A stretch of DNA of 64,000 nt from Acidobacteriota bacterium (GTDB lineage: Bacteria > Acidobacteriota > Terriglobia > Terriglobales > Acidobacteriaceae), in the NCBI GenBank assembly GCA_021779935.1, contig JAJXZT010000062.1, positions 62,001-126,000 of the forward strand, in the 5' to 3' direction. The notes below the pieces were generated by a model. It searched no databases and was not told the origin of the DNA. It saw nothing but the letters and a program-made list of their open reading frames with translations. This document shows positions 19,300-28,553 of this stretch, one piece after another; positions within the stretch are counted from its first letter, which is position 1, and the number at the start of each line of letters is the position of its first letter. The position numbers were made by a program, and so were the translations under genes.

Positions 19300-20643
19300 A
19301 TGGCCACGTTCCCTGATAATTTTCTGTGGGGGGTCTCCACCTCCGCTCACCAGTTCGAAGGCGACGGTCTTCTGAATCAGTGGTCCGAATGGGAACGTCA
19401 AGCACGCATCCGCTCCGGCGACTCCTGCGGTCTCGCCTGCAATTGGTGGAATAAACCCGAAGCCGACCTCTCGCTCTGCCAGGACCTTGGTCTCAACGCC
19501 CTGCGCATTTCGCTCGACTGGGCACGTATCGAACCCGCGCCAGACCGATGGGACTACGCCGCCATCGACCGCTACTGTCGTCTGGTCGAAGCAATTCGCG
19601 AGCGCGGCATGAGGCCCTTCGTCACGCTGCATCACTTCACCCATCCCAACTGGTTTGAAGCCCGGGGAGCGTTCCTTCCATCCGACTCCCCTGAACTCTT
19701 CGCCCGCTTCGCCGAGTTTGCCGCCTCGCATCTCTCCGGACTTTGCTCCGACTGGCTCACTTTCAACGAACCCAACGTCTACGCCGTCTTCGGCTACATG
19801 TTCGGCGAGTTCCCTCCCGGACTGCGCAATCGTGTTCGTGACACGGCCGTTGTCCTCGCCAACATCCACCGCGCACACGCCCTTGCCTACGACGTCATTC
19901 ACCGCATTCAACGCTCCGCCAGCGTCGGGCTTGCCACCAACTGGGTCGAACTTCAGTCCGCCACCTTTTCTCCCACCGATCGCCTTCTCGCGTATCTGTA
20001 CGATGGCGTCTTCAACCGCTCCACCCTTGAGTTGTTCCTCAGCGGCGGCCTTCAGTTTCCCTTCGGAGCTCTGGCTCCGGAAGTCCCGGAGGTTCTCGAC
20101 AAGACCGACTTCATCGGCCTCAATGTCTACAACCGGCTTCATGTGCGGTCTCCGTGGAATGACGCTCTCAGACGCACGGGGGGGCTCTTCGTTCCCGAAG
20201 ACGCGCCCCAGGGCGATCCTGGCATAGAACTTCCTTACGGTGAGGCCTATCCCGATGGCGTCATCAGCGCCGTTCGCGAATACGCTCGCCTCCACGTCCC
20301 CATCTACATCACGGAAAACGGCGTCCCCGACCGCGACGATCGCATCCGTCCGTGGGTGCTGGTGCAGACCCTGCGCAACGTCTCCAGGTTGATTTCCGAG
20401 GGGTTCGATCTCCGCGGATACTTCCACTGGAGCATCGTCGACAACTTTGAATGGAATGAAGGCTGGACTTTGCGTTTCGGTTTGTACGAACTCGACTGTG
20501 CTACCCAGGTGCGCACTCCACGTCGCAGCGCGCACCTCTATCGCGAAATTGTTCGCGCCAACAAGATCAGCGACGAGCTACTCAGCAGGTTCTCTGAACC
20601 GCCCGCCGCCGGTGGCATACTTCTTTCGGGAGGATGCCACTAA
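19300..20643 (+). CDS. Glycoside hydrolase family 1 (beta-glucosidase-like)
   Basis: The 447-residue product opens with FPDNFLWGVSTSAHQFEG, the GH1 N-terminal signature. The acid/base is Glu157 in TFNEP and the nucleophile is Glu339 in ITENG; FHWSIVDNFEW near 410 completes the aglycone region. No signal peptide, so it is cytoplasmic. It hydrolyses beta-glycosides with retention; the exact sugar cannot be told. It converges with the minus-strand glycosyltransferase gene and overlaps its end by 4 bases. Confidence 0.9.
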   Translation: MATFPDNFLWGVSTSAHQFEGDGLLNQWSEWERQARIRSGDSCGLACNWWNKPEADLSLCQDLGLNALRISLDWARIEPAPDRWDYAAIDRYCRLVEAIRERGMRPFVTLHHFTHPNWFEARGAFLPSDSPELFARFAEFAASHLSGLCSDWLTFNEPNVYAVFGYMFGEFPPGLRNRVRDTAVVLANIHRAHALAYDVIHRIQRSASVGLATNWVELQSATFSPTDRLLAYLYDGVFNRSTLELFLSGGLQFPFGALAPEVPEVLDKTDFIGLNVYNRLHVRSPWNDALRRTGGLFVPEDAPQGDPGIELPYGEAYPDGVISAVREYARLHVPIYITENGVPDRDDRIRPWVLVQTLRNVSRLISEGFDLRGYFHWSIVDNFEWNEGWTLRFGLYELDCATQVRTPRRSAHLYREIVRANKISDELLSRFSEPPAAGGILLSGGCH

Positions 20644-21362
20644 ACTTCAGTCCAGTAATTCTGGTCGCGCAGAAAGTAATCGTGGTTCCACGAGTTCAGC
20701 GCGGTCTTCACGAACATCCGCGCAATCCGCAGGTGCCCCATCTTCTTGAATCGCCGGTTTGTCGTCAGCACCTTTCCGCGCACAATCCCAAACTTTCCCG
20801 GCGAAATCTGTTTGCTCAGCAGGTAATCCTCGGCGTACAGCGCCCGTTCGTCGAACCCGCGGAGTTCATCGAACTTCTTCTTCTCGAACAACATGAACAT
20901 CCCCGTGCTGAACGGTTTCGTCCACGACGACACATACTGCACCAGGTCGTTGCCCGCATACAGCAAGTGGTCCATCAGCGTTCCGCCCGAGCACCAGATA
21001 TTCGTCGTCAGGCACTCCAGCCTCCGGCGCTTCATCTTCTCCATTGCTCGCCGCAGTAGCGTCTCGTCCGAGAGTTCCATGTCCGCGTCGAGGAACAGTA
21101 CGTATGGTGTCGTCGCTCGCCGCGCGCCTTCGTTCCGTCCCACCGACGGCAGTCCTCCGGGGATTACCGCGATATTCAGCCGGTTCGCGAAAGACAGTGC
21201 CACCGCAACCGTGTTGTCCGTTGAACGCGCGTCAGCAACGAAGACTGTGGTAGCCGGCAAAAGCGGGTAATCCTGCCTGCTCAAAGAGGTCAGTAGCTGC
21301 GGCAGGTTGCGGCTCTCGTTCTTCGCTGGGATAACGATCGTCAACTCTGCATTGGTATTCAT
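20640..21362 (-). CDS. Family 2 glycosyltransferase
   Basis: The 240-residue product has the GT-A/GT2 opening LTIVIPAKNESRNLPQLL, a nucleotide-sugar-binding VADARSTDNT and the metal-binding LFLDADME. A hydrophobic stretch is absent, so it is a soluble or peripheral enzyme. ATG 21362 was chosen because GGAG lies nine bases upstream; a TTG nine bases earlier would abut that site. The first 131 bases overlap the 3' end of the upstream metallophosphoesterase gene in another frame. The pair suggests envelope glycolipid synthesis (inference). Confidence 0.85.
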   Translation of the reverse strand: MNTNAELTIVIPAKNESRNLPQLLTSLSRQDYPLLPATTVFVADARSTDNTVAVALSFANRLNIAVIPGGLPSVGRNEGARRATTPYVLFLDADMELSDETLLRRAMEKMKRRRLECLTTNIWCSGGTLMDHLLYAGNDLVQYVSSWTKPFSTGMFMLFEKKKFDELRGFDERALYAEDYLLSKQISPGKFGIVRGKVLTTNRRFKKMGHLRIARMFVKTALNSWNHDYFLRDQNYWTEV

Positions 21363-22041
21363 GGATGGCAACTCCTTCTTCGCCCACCGTTACATAGGTC
21401 GCGCGGGGATCGATCCAGGACCCTGTGTTGTAGTACGCCACTCCGTCTTGCATCTTGTGGGCGGCCACATGCGTGTGCCCGCAAAAAACTCTCTGCACTC
21501 CGCCCAGCTTCGCGTATGCAATCGCTCCCGACTCAATCTTCGATGACAGCCGCAGCCAGCGCGTATTCAGCCTGTCGAGAAACCGCGAGAATCGTTTCGT
21601 CTTGCTGTCGAGTTTTTGTATCTCTTCGTAGAGAAGTACTCCCACGCGGCTGATGTAGAAGTTCTTGCTTCCGAAACGGTCAAACTGATGACCGTGGACT
21701 GCCAGGTGCCGTTTGCCCTGGTACTCCCACACATAACGCTGGTAAACCGGAACGCCCACAAGGTGCGACATGATGTTCGACAACCCGTGGTCGTGATTCC
21801 CCTCTACCCACACCACTTCCGTCTTACGTTTGGGATTCGACAACTTGCGGATATAAGAGAGGAATTTCCAGTGGTCACCCGTCAGGCGACGGAAATTGAG
21901 ATCGGAAAAGATGTCGCCGAGCAGGATCAGGCGGCGGAAGTCCTGCGATTGCAATAGTTCCAGTGCGTCCCGTGCACGGCTGACCTCCGACCCCAGGTGG
22001 ACGTCGGAGATGATAAGCGAGTCATAGATCTCTGCCGACAT
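21232..22041 (-). CDS. Calcineurin-type metallophosphoesterase (LpxH/UDP-diacylglucosamine hydrolase-like)
   Basis: The 269-residue product has the five metallophosphatase motifs in order: ISDVHLGS, LLGDIFSD, EGNHDHG, VHGHQFD and CGHTHVA. The family includes LpxH-like UDP-2,3-diacylglucosamine pyrophosphatases, which this resembles in length and in the spacing of motifs. ATG 22041 is used; GTG 22047 is possible. After the domain ends near NTGSWIDPRATYV there is a roughly 40-residue polar tail, and this tail is exactly the part that overlaps the glycosyltransferase gene, suggesting a read-through of an old stop. Confidence 0.82.
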   Translation of the reverse strand: MSAEIYDSLIISDVHLGSEVSRARDALELLQSQDFRRLILLGDIFSDLNFRRLTGDHWKFLSYIRKLSNPKRKTEVVWVEGNHDHGLSNIMSHLVGVPVYQRYVWEYQGKRHLAVHGHQFDRFGSKNFYISRVGVLLYEEIQKLDSKTKRFSRFLDRLNTRWLRLSSKIESGAIAYAKLGGVQRVFCGHTHVAAHKMQDGVAYYNTGSWIDPRATYVTVGEEGVAIHEYQCRVDDRYPSEEREPQPAAATDLFEQAGLPAFAGYHSLRC

Positions 22042-22261
22042 GCTCACATTTTCGCTAACCCCCGTTACATCCCTGTAAACCCCATGTGAAAAACCGGAAA
22101 ATCATTCACCACCGCACCTGCCACGCCACTCCCCGCCGCCCGAACACTGTTGCCTTTGGCCTGCTTCCCCTTCATGAACACAATGTCATCTTCCGGCAAG
22201 TCGCCTGTCATCTCCGTCAAATAAGGTAAGTTCACCTAAATCTCTTCCAGCAGGGTGAATC

Positions 22262-23623
22262 GTGGCGATTGGTGGTGTCGCGTTGAGCACTCGGTCTTCC
22301 TATTCGGATTACGTCAATCCGCAGTGGGTTCGTCTTCTGGAGCTTCTCCAGATGAACGTGAAGTACGAACGCTGCCTTGGCGTCGAGCTCTTCACTGCCG
22401 ACGGTGACCGCGTCCTCGACTTCCTCTCCGGTTATTGCGTTTACAACGCCGGACACAATCATCCCCGCATCGTTGCCGCCCTCAAGGATGAGCTCGACCG
22501 CTGCGGTCCGTCCATGCTTCAGAGTCACGTCCCCGAGCTCGCCGGTGAACTCGCGCACCGTCTCTGCGAAGCTGCCGCCGGACCTCTCTCCAAGGTTTTC
22601 TTCGCCAGCTCCGGCAGTGAAGGCGTCGAAGCTGTCATCAAGTTTGCTCGCGCCCACACCCGGCGCTCAGGACTTCTGTACGCGAAGGACGCCTTCCATG
22701 GACTCACCTGCGGCGCCTTGTCGCTGATGTCCAATCCCTTCTGGACCGAGGGTTTCGGCCCCTTGCTGCCCGATACCGAATCTGTCCCCTTTGGCGAGAT
22801 CGAACCTGTCGCGCGCCAGCTTGCCACTCGCAAGTTCGCCGCCTTCATCCTCGAACCCATCCAGTCTGAAGGTGGCATCCGCATTCCCACCCGTGCATAC
22901 CTCCAGGATGTCCAGTCCCTCTGCCGCAAGTACGGCACGCTCTTCGTTCTCGACGAAGTGCAAACCGGCATGTATCGCACCGGCCCGTTTCTTGCCGCCC
23001 ATCACTTCGACGTCCAGCCCGATATGGTTGTGCTCGCCAAGGCGATGAGCGGCGGCCTCATCCCCTGCGCCGCCGTGCTCATGACCGACGCCATCTACCA
23101 GTCCGTCTACGGATCGCTCAAGCGCGCCATTGTCCACACCTCCACTTACAGCGAAAACGGCCTCGCCATGCGTGCCGCTCTCGCCACGCTCGACGTCCTC
23201 CAGCAGGAGCGCCTCGGTGAGCGCGCCACCGCCATGGGCGAAGATTTCCGCTCGAAACTCCGCTCCCGCCTCTCCCGCTACGAAATGTTCAAGGAAGTCC
23301 ACGGCCTTGGCATGTTAAATGGCATTGAGTTCCAGTCACCTTCGCGCCTTGCCCTGCGCATCTCGCTGGAAGCCTTTCGTGCCATTCATCCCGGCATGTT
23401 CGGCCAGATGCTCGTCATGCGACTTTTCCGCCAGGAGCGGGTTCTCACCCAGATATGCGGAAATAATTTCATGGTCCTCAAGGCCGCTCCGCCTCTCGTC
23501 GTGGAACAGCAGCAACTCGACCTCTTCGTTGACAAGATCGATCGCGTCCTCGGTGAGATACACTCTTCCACAGCGTTCTGGACGGATGCACTCGGGCTTG
23601 CCCGCCGCGCCGTAAACATCTAG
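22262..23623 (+). CDS. Class III PLP-dependent aminotransferase
   Basis: The 453-residue product has fold-type I class III features: FFASSGSEGVEAVIKFAR, LEPIQSEGGI, Asp231 in LDEVQTGMYRTG and the Schiff-base Lys260 in LAKAMSGG. It belongs to the acetylornithine/ornithine/4-aminobutyrate aminotransferase group; the amino donor is not evident. Start is GTG 22262 after AGCAGGGTG. It is divergent from the metallophosphoesterase gene across a 220-base gap and lies just before a two-component system. Confidence 0.85.
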   Translation: MAIGGVALSTRSSYSDYVNPQWVRLLELLQMNVKYERCLGVELFTADGDRVLDFLSGYCVYNAGHNHPRIVAALKDELDRCGPSMLQSHVPELAGELAHRLCEAAAGPLSKVFFASSGSEGVEAVIKFARAHTRRSGLLYAKDAFHGLTCGALSLMSNPFWTEGFGPLLPDTESVPFGEIEPVARQLATRKFAAFILEPIQSEGGIRIPTRAYLQDVQSLCRKYGTLFVLDEVQTGMYRTGPFLAAHHFDVQPDMVVLAKAMSGGLIPCAAVLMTDAIYQSVYGSLKRAIVHTSTYSENGLAMRAALATLDVLQQERLGERATAMGEDFRSKLRSRLSRYEMFKEVHGLGMLNGIEFQSPSRLALRISLEAFRAIHPGMFGQMLVMRLFRQERVLTQICGNNFMVLKAAPPLVVEQQQLDLFVDKIDRVLGEIHSSTAFWTDALGLARRAVNI

Positions 23624-23678
23624 GCACACTTTGGTGGGTGACTCCTCTGTTCCGCTACTTCAGGCTGGGGGACAAAGC

Positions 23679-24356
23679 TTGCGTCTGCTCGTCGTTGAAG
23701 ACGATTTGGAAATTCAGGATTTTCTTCGCCGCGGATTGACCGAGGCGGGATACGAAGTCGATGCCGCCGCCGATGCAGCTTCCGGCGAAAACCTCGCGCT
23801 GGAGGGAATCCACGATGCTCTCATCATCGATCTTGGACTCCCCGACCGCGATGGCCTTGAGTTGATCGCCCGTTGCCGCGCGCAGGGCAGTCAGGCGCCC
23901 GTACTTATTCTTTCCGCCCGCCGCTCCGTCGATGAGCGTGTCCGTGGACTTGAACAGGGTGGCGACGACTATCTCACCAAGCCATTCGCGCTCGCCGAAC
24001 TTCTTGCCCGCCTGCGCAACCTGCTTCGCCGCAGCTCGCCCGCGCAACAGGAATCTGCCCGCCTGCGTGTCGCCGACCTCGAACTTGATCTCGTACGCCG
24101 CGAGGCTCATCGCGGCAAGCGCGAGTTGCAGCTCACCAGCCAGGAGTTTGCGCTGCTCGAGTATCTCTGCCGCAACGCCGGACGCGTCGTCACCCGAACC
24201 ATGATTCTCGATCACGTCTGGCGCATGCGTTTCGATCCCGCCACCAACGTCGTCGATGTTCACATCTATCGACTTCGCAGCAAGGTCGATCACGAAGCCA
24301 AACAGCCGTTGATTCAAACCATCCGTGGAGTGGGTTATGTCCTTAAAACTTCGTGA
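23679..24356 (+). CDS. OmpR/PhoB-family response regulator
   Basis: Receiver domain at the N-terminus (LLVVEDDLEIQDF, phospho-acceptor in IIDLGLPDRDG, conserved Lys in LTKPFA) and C-terminal winged helix (LTSQEFALLEYLCRNAG...VVDVHIYRLRSKVD). TTG 23679 was chosen because GGGGGA lies just upstream and the receiver then starts at once; a longer frame begins at 23631. The kinase gene overlaps its 3' end by 20 bases, so the two are co-expressed. Targets unknown. Confidence 0.88.
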   Translation: MRLLVVEDDLEIQDFLRRGLTEAGYEVDAAADAASGENLALEGIHDALIIDLGLPDRDGLELIARCRAQGSQAPVLILSARRSVDERVRGLEQGGDDYLTKPFALAELLARLRNLLRRSSPAQQESARLRVADLELDLVRREAHRGKRELQLTSQEFALLEYLCRNAGRVVTRTMILDHVWRMRFDPATNVVDVHIYRLRSKVDHEAKQPLIQTIRGVGYVLKTS

Positions 24357-25770
24357 CGCCCTACGCTCCACCGCTGCCTGGCGCATTTCGCTCTGGACTA
24401 CCTTCGCCTTTGCCGCCGGAACCGCCATCGCCTTCGTCATCATGTACGTGCTCGTCGCCCACGATATCCAGCAGCGCACCGATGCATGGCTCAGTGGCGA
24501 AGCCGAAGTCCTCGCCGACGTCGCCGCCAACACTCCGCGTGACAGTCTCTACGATCGTCTCGTCGAGGAAGTAGCCGAACTCGCCAGTCGCGAAGTCCCC
24601 ACCGACCCCGGCGAAAAAGGCGCCCGCAAAAACACCGTCTTCTTTCTCGACGCGCGCCCCGGACAGGCGCCTATCTGGGTCGGTCCCGGCCCCATGGATT
24701 CCTTCGTTGCGGCCATTCGCGACGCCAATCTCGTTCCCGGCGTGCCCCAAACCATCCATGTTAAGGGATGGCCGGAACCCTTCCGCGCGGTTTTTCATGT
24801 CAATGAATCTGGCGGCAAACTTTTTCTTGGCTTTTCCGATCTCGCCGCCACCGACATGATGCATCGCCTCACCGTGCGCTTCCTTGTCATCGGCGCCGGC
24901 ATCGTGCTCCTCGGCTTCATCATCTCCAGCGCCGGCGCCTTCCGCACCTTGCAGCGTGTCGAGCGCATCGCCGAAACCGTCTCTCAGATCGGCAGCGAAG
25001 ATCTCACCCGTCGCGTTCCGGAAGGCTCCCGCAACGACGAAATCTCCCGTCTCTCGCGCACCTTCAACAACATGCTCGACCGCATACAGGCCTCGGTCCG
25101 CGAACTCCATGTACTTACCGACTCCGTCGCCCACGATCTCAAGAGTCCCGTCACCGCCATCCGTGGCAGTCTTGAAGTCGCGCTCTCCGAAGCCAACGAA
25201 TCAACCTGGCGCGACACCGTCGCCGACGCCATCGAGAAGCTCGACCGTCTCTCGCAGACGCTCAACACCGCGCTCGATCTCGCCGAGGCCGATGCCGGCG
25301 CGCTCCAGCTTCATCGCCAGCCCGTCGATCTCGGCAACCTCCTCCGCCAGCTCGTCGATCTCTATGAACCCGCCATGGGCGAGCGCAATCACGAACTTGC
25401 CTGCCATTTCCAGGAAGGCGTCATCGTTGACGCCGACCTTTCGCTTCTCCACCGCGTCCTTGCCAACCTGCTCGATAACGAAATCGCACATCTGCCGCCA
25501 TCGCGTTCCATTGTCATCACCCTGCGCGGCGGTGAATCACAGGCCGAGCTCACCGTCGAAGACGACGGTCCCGGCTTCACTCCGGAGTTGAAGGACAAGG
25601 CCTTTGAGCGCTTCGTCAAGGGAGAACAGTCCACCGGCCACGGCCTCGGCCTCGCCTTTGTCCACGCCGTCGTGCGCGCCCACGGCGGCAGTGTCACCAT
25701 CAAGAATCGCCCCGTTTCTGGAGCTATCATCACGCTTCAATTGCCCGTCATGAGCGTTGCTATCGCCTAA
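24337..25770 (+). CDS. Membrane sensor histidine kinase
   Basis: The 477-residue product has two membrane segments (about 18-42 and 182-205) around a periplasmic sensor, a HAMP linker (RVERIAETVSQIGSEDLTRR region), a HisKA dimerisation helix with the phosphorylated His in SVAHDLKSPV, and a HATPase domain (HRVLANLLDNEIAHLPP, EDDGPGF, GHGLGLAFV). ATG 24337 (MSLKLRD) has GTGGAG upstream and overlaps the regulator gene. It would phosphorylate that regulator. The signal is unknown. Confidence 0.88.
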   Translation: MSLKLRDALRSTAAWRISLWTTFAFAAGTAIAFVIMYVLVAHDIQQRTDAWLSGEAEVLADVAANTPRDSLYDRLVEEVAELASREVPTDPGEKGARKNTVFFLDARPGQAPIWVGPGPMDSFVAAIRDANLVPGVPQTIHVKGWPEPFRAVFHVNESGGKLFLGFSDLAATDMMHRLTVRFLVIGAGIVLLGFIISSAGAFRTLQRVERIAETVSQIGSEDLTRRVPEGSRNDEISRLSRTFNNMLDRIQASVRELHVLTDSVAHDLKSPVTAIRGSLEVALSEANESTWRDTVADAIEKLDRLSQTLNTALDLAEADAGALQLHRQPVDLGNLLRQLVDLYEPAMGERNHELACHFQEGVIVDADLSLLHRVLANLLDNEIAHLPPSRSIVITLRGGESQAELTVEDDGPGFTPELKDKAFERFVKGEQSTGHGLGLAFVHAVVRAHGGSVTIKNRPVSGAIITLQLPVMSVAIA

Positions 25771-25779
25771 GGAGTTCCT

Positions 25780-26625
25780 TTGTTTTCTCGCTGTCGATTC
25801 TATCTTGTTGCCATCGTCGCTTTCTGTCTTGTAACGCTCGCCGCCTCGGCGCGCACCGAGCCAATCCCCGCGCCGTCCACGCTCGGTACTGGCTACCGCC
25901 AGATGTACAACCTCGATTTCACCGATGCCCACAAAACGTTCCTCCAGTGGCAGCACGACCATCCACAGGATCCCATGGGCTTCGTCTCCAACGCCGCAGC
26001 GTATCTCTTCTCCGAGTTCAATCGTCTGCACATACTTGAAGTTGAACTCTTCACCGACGACTCGGAATTCGAAGCTCGCAAGAAGCTTGCGCCCGATCCC
26101 ACCGTCAAGGCTGCATTCAAGCAGCAGCTCGCCGAGTCCGATCAGCTCGCCGACGCCATCCTTGCCAGGTCTCCGCAGGACACCAACGCTCTCTTCGCCA
26201 AGATCCTCGCCGGAGGGCTCCGCGGCGATTACGCCGCCATGATCGAGAAGCGCAATCTCGCCAGCCTCAGCTACATGAAGCATTCGCGAATCCTCGCCGA
26301 CCAGCTTCTTCAGCGCGACCCAACTTGTTATGACGCTTACCTTGCCGTCGGCGTGGAAAACTACCTGCTCGGCATCGACCCAGCGCCCATCCGTTGGATC
26401 CTTTCCATGACCGGCGCCCAGCCCGACAAGGCCGCCGGAATCTACAAGCTGGAGTTGACCGCTATTCACGGACACTACCTCGCCCCGTTCGCGCGTCTCC
26501 TGCTCGCCGTCGCCGCCATCCGCGACAAGAATCTCCCCAAGGCGCGCTCTCTCCTGCAAGGTCTCTCCAGCGAGTTCCCCCAGAATCCCCTCTACGCCCA
26601 CGAACTCGCCCGCATCTCCCACTAA
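25780..26625 (+). CDS. Exported TPR-like protein, unknown function
   Basis: The 281-residue product has a signal peptide (1-23) and is helical throughout, with repeated Tyr/Ala/Leu heptad-like pairs of helices (YRQMYNLDFTDAHKTFLQW, YDAYLAVGVENYLLG, FARLLLAVAAIRDKNL), typical of tetratricopeptide arrays. The start is TTG 25780 following AAGGAGTTCC. It is 9 bases after the kinase gene, so probably in the same operon. It may be a periplasmic scaffold; no enzyme motif is visible. Confidence 0.7.
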   Translation: MFSRCRFYLVAIVAFCLVTLAASARTEPIPAPSTLGTGYRQMYNLDFTDAHKTFLQWQHDHPQDPMGFVSNAAAYLFSEFNRLHILEVELFTDDSEFEARKKLAPDPTVKAAFKQQLAESDQLADAILARSPQDTNALFAKILAGGLRGDYAAMIEKRNLASLSYMKHSRILADQLLQRDPTCYDAYLAVGVENYLLGIDPAPIRWILSMTGAQPDKAAGIYKLELTAIHGHYLAPFARLLLAVAAIRDKNLPKARSLLQGLSSEFPQNPLYAHELARISH

Positions 26626-26724
26626 CCCGGTTCACTTTCTGGGTGCCCGATTTCAAGCCCGCTTTTGGCTTGAGTGGGGTCGTTGACGTTGCTTTTGATT
26701 TTGACGTTTCTTCTATAAATAGGA

Positions 26725-26773
26725 CGCGGGCGAGAATTTCTCCCCGCCCGCGATGTCGGTTTTTGGTTTTGCT
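26725..26773 (+). terminator. Intrinsic terminator of the aminotransferase/two-component/TPR region
   Basis: CGCGGGCG (26725-26732) pairs with CGCCCGCG (26745-26752), extended by GAGAA/TTTCTC inside, followed by GGTTTTTGGTTTTGCTTT. A weaker hairpin, TCAAGCC/GGCTTGA, lies upstream at 26653-26673. Confidence 0.8.
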
Positions 26774-26775
26774 TT

Positions 26776-26810
26776 GCCTAGTGCCTAATACCTGGCGCCT
26801 ACTACCTCTC
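26776..26810. repeat. Degenerate heptamer repeat, five units (RCCTNNN)
   Basis: Five consecutive 7-base units: GCCTAGT, GCCTAAT, ACCTGGC, GCCTACT, ACCTCTC. The core CCT stays in register while other bases vary. It fills the gap and overlaps the last codons and the stop of the YceI gene on the minus strand. Confidence 0.7.
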
Positions 26811-27401
26811 TATTTCTCCCGCCCCCTGAATACTGACCTGCACCACTTTCTCCACTCGCAGCACAAACGTGCTCGGATCTTTCATTCCCCACGCGACATA
26901 TGGCACTCCGAATCCTGTCGTCATCGTGATCTGGCTTCCGTGCACTGTCACCGGCACATTCAGCGTCAGCGGATGATCGATCCCATGAATGCGGAATATT
27001 CCTTCCACGTTCACCACCGAATTTCCTTCCGGCGCCACGTGCCCTATTACCTTCTTGGGCAGGAAGACAACGTCTGGAAATTTCACCACTTGCAGAATCT
27101 CTTTCTTCATCTTGCGATCCCGCATGCCATTGCCACTGTCGCCGCTTGCTGCGCTCACCACCAGTTCGCCGCTCGCCGCCCCTGTCGTCTCGTTGAAGGT
27201 GATTGTTCCGCTCGTAAGCTGGAATGTCCCATGAACCGTATGCAACACATCGCCCAGCGTCCACGAAATCGTCGTCTTCGCCGGATCGAACTTTACCGTC
27301 GTCTCCTGTGCCCGTGCCGGCCCAGCCAGCAGCAGCATCGCCGCCAGCATCGCCCCTGCCAGCAAATTCCGTGTGCCTGTGTACAGCCCGCGTCTTTGCA
27401 A
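26802..27401 (-). CDS. YceI-family exported lipocalin-like protein
   Basis: The 199-residue product has a signal peptide (cut near GPARAQE, residue 32) and a beta-barrel YceI fold: VKFDPAKTTISWTLGDVLHTVHGTF, then ILQVVKFPDVVFLPKKV and GIFRIHGIDHPLTLNVPV. YceI proteins bind isoprenoid-type lipids in the periplasm. The start is TTG 27401, behind AATAAGGAGTC. It is next to a flavoprotein and a type III polyketide synthase gene on the same strand, so it may carry a lipid-like product (inference). Confidence 0.85.
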   Translation of the reverse strand: MQRRGLYTGTRNLLAGAMLAAMLLLAGPARAQETTVKFDPAKTTISWTLGDVLHTVHGTFQLTSGTITFNETTGAASGELVVSAASGDSGNGMRDRKMKKEILQVVKFPDVVFLPKKVIGHVAPEGNSVVNVEGIFRIHGIDHPLTLNVPVTVHGSQITMTTGFGVPYVAWGMKDPSTFVLRVEKVVQVSIQGAGEIER

Positions 27402-27431
27402 CCGAGACTCCTTATTAACTGTTGTCCTGAT

Positions 27432-28550
27432 TTATGCCGTCAGCAGATGCCACCCGAAAGCCAGTGATCGCTTCACACCGAACGAGTACGGCGAGGCGTC
27501 TCCGGTGTGCACTGCCAGCATCTTCGAGAAAAACTCCGGTTGCGCCGCGAACGCCCGGAATACTCTTTGCCGCAGCTTCGGATGTCCATCCATCGTCAGC
27601 ATCAGCCCGGCCATCGCTCGCGGAACCTTCGCAATTTCCTTGTGTGCCTCTTCGTAGCTCAAGAGGTTTCCGCTTCGCATCGCGCCCGCCAGCGCTACCG
27701 CCTGCTGGAACGCCATCGACAGTCCTTCTCCGGTGATCGCGTCCACCGATCCCGACGCATCGCCCACCAGCGCCACCCGGCCCTTTTGCACGGCTCGCAG
27801 TCGCCGCGTCGATGAAACTGCTCCCATCAGGCGCGTCGTTTCTGTCGAGCCGTGCAAACGGGGTGCCAGGTCCGGGAAACTTTGCAGTGCGTCTTCAAAG
27901 CGCGCATGTTGTTGCCGCGTGATCAGCGCAACACAAATTTCGTCTCTGCTCACCGGCGTGATATACATCTGCCCCTGGTCGCTCCAGTGCACTTCCACGA
28001 ACTGCGACCATGGTGCCACCCTGTAATGCCTCCGGAACCCGAATCTCCTGCGCGGCAAGCTTCCTTCGTCCAACCCGGCCATCTTTCTCGACTGCGAGTT
28101 CTGGCCATCCGCGCAAATCAGCCAGCGGAAGCTGTACGCCTGCCCGTTCACTTCTGCGTATTCCTGCGAAAGGTTTGCCAGCCGCGCTCCCCATTTCAGC
28201 GATACTCCGGCTCTATCCGCGTAATCCGCCAACACGTTGTGCAGCACCGGACGCCGTATTCCGAGCCCTTCTCCCTGCGCAAAGTCCGCGTCCACCTTCC
28301 CCGACTGGTCCACGAATCGAATCCCGCGAAATGGCGCCGTGCAACTCGCCGGCAGTTCCACTCCCAGCCGCCGCAGTGCCGCCAGTCCATCCGGCATGAT
28401 CCCTTCGCCGCATGCCTTGTCGATCGGCATCTGCGAGTGGTCCACCACCGTTACGTCGAACCCCGCCATGCGCGCGGCGAGCCCAGCCGCGAGTCCTGCC
28501 GGCCCGCCTCCCACGATAAATACATCTGTTCTTTGCATGTCTTTGACCAT
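27432..28550 (-). CDS. FAD-dependent oxidoreductase (geranylgeranyl-reductase/aromatic hydroxylase type)
   Basis: The 372-residue product has the dinucleotide motif VFIVGGGPAGLAAGLAARMAG at the start, the CGEG motif (KACGEGIMPDG) seen in geranylgeranyl-reductase-like flavoproteins, and the second FAD motif GDASGSVDAITGEGLSMA. It starts 3 bases after the stop of the type III polyketide synthase gene. Known pairings of this kind (for example Streptomyces srsA with srsC) hydroxylate alkylresorcinols to quinones, so a hydroxylase acting on the polyketide is the leading idea. Confidence 0.82.
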   Translation of the reverse strand: MVKDMQRTDVFIVGGGPAGLAAGLAARMAGFDVTVVDHSQMPIDKACGEGIMPDGLAALRRLGVELPASCTAPFRGIRFVDQSGKVDADFAQGEGLGIRRPVLHNVLADYADRAGVSLKWGARLANLSQEYAEVNGQAYSFRWLICADGQNSQSRKMAGLDEGSLPRRRFGFRRHYRVAPWSQFVEVHWSDQGQMYITPVSRDEICVALITRQQHARFEDALQSFPDLAPRLHGSTETTRLMGAVSSTRRLRAVQKGRVALVGDASGSVDAITGEGLSMAFQQAVALAGAMRSGNLLSYEEAHKEIAKVPRAMAGLMLTMDGHPKLRQRVFRAFAAQPEFFSKMLAVHTGDASPYSFGVKRSLAFGWHLLTA

Positions 28551-28553
28551 GGA

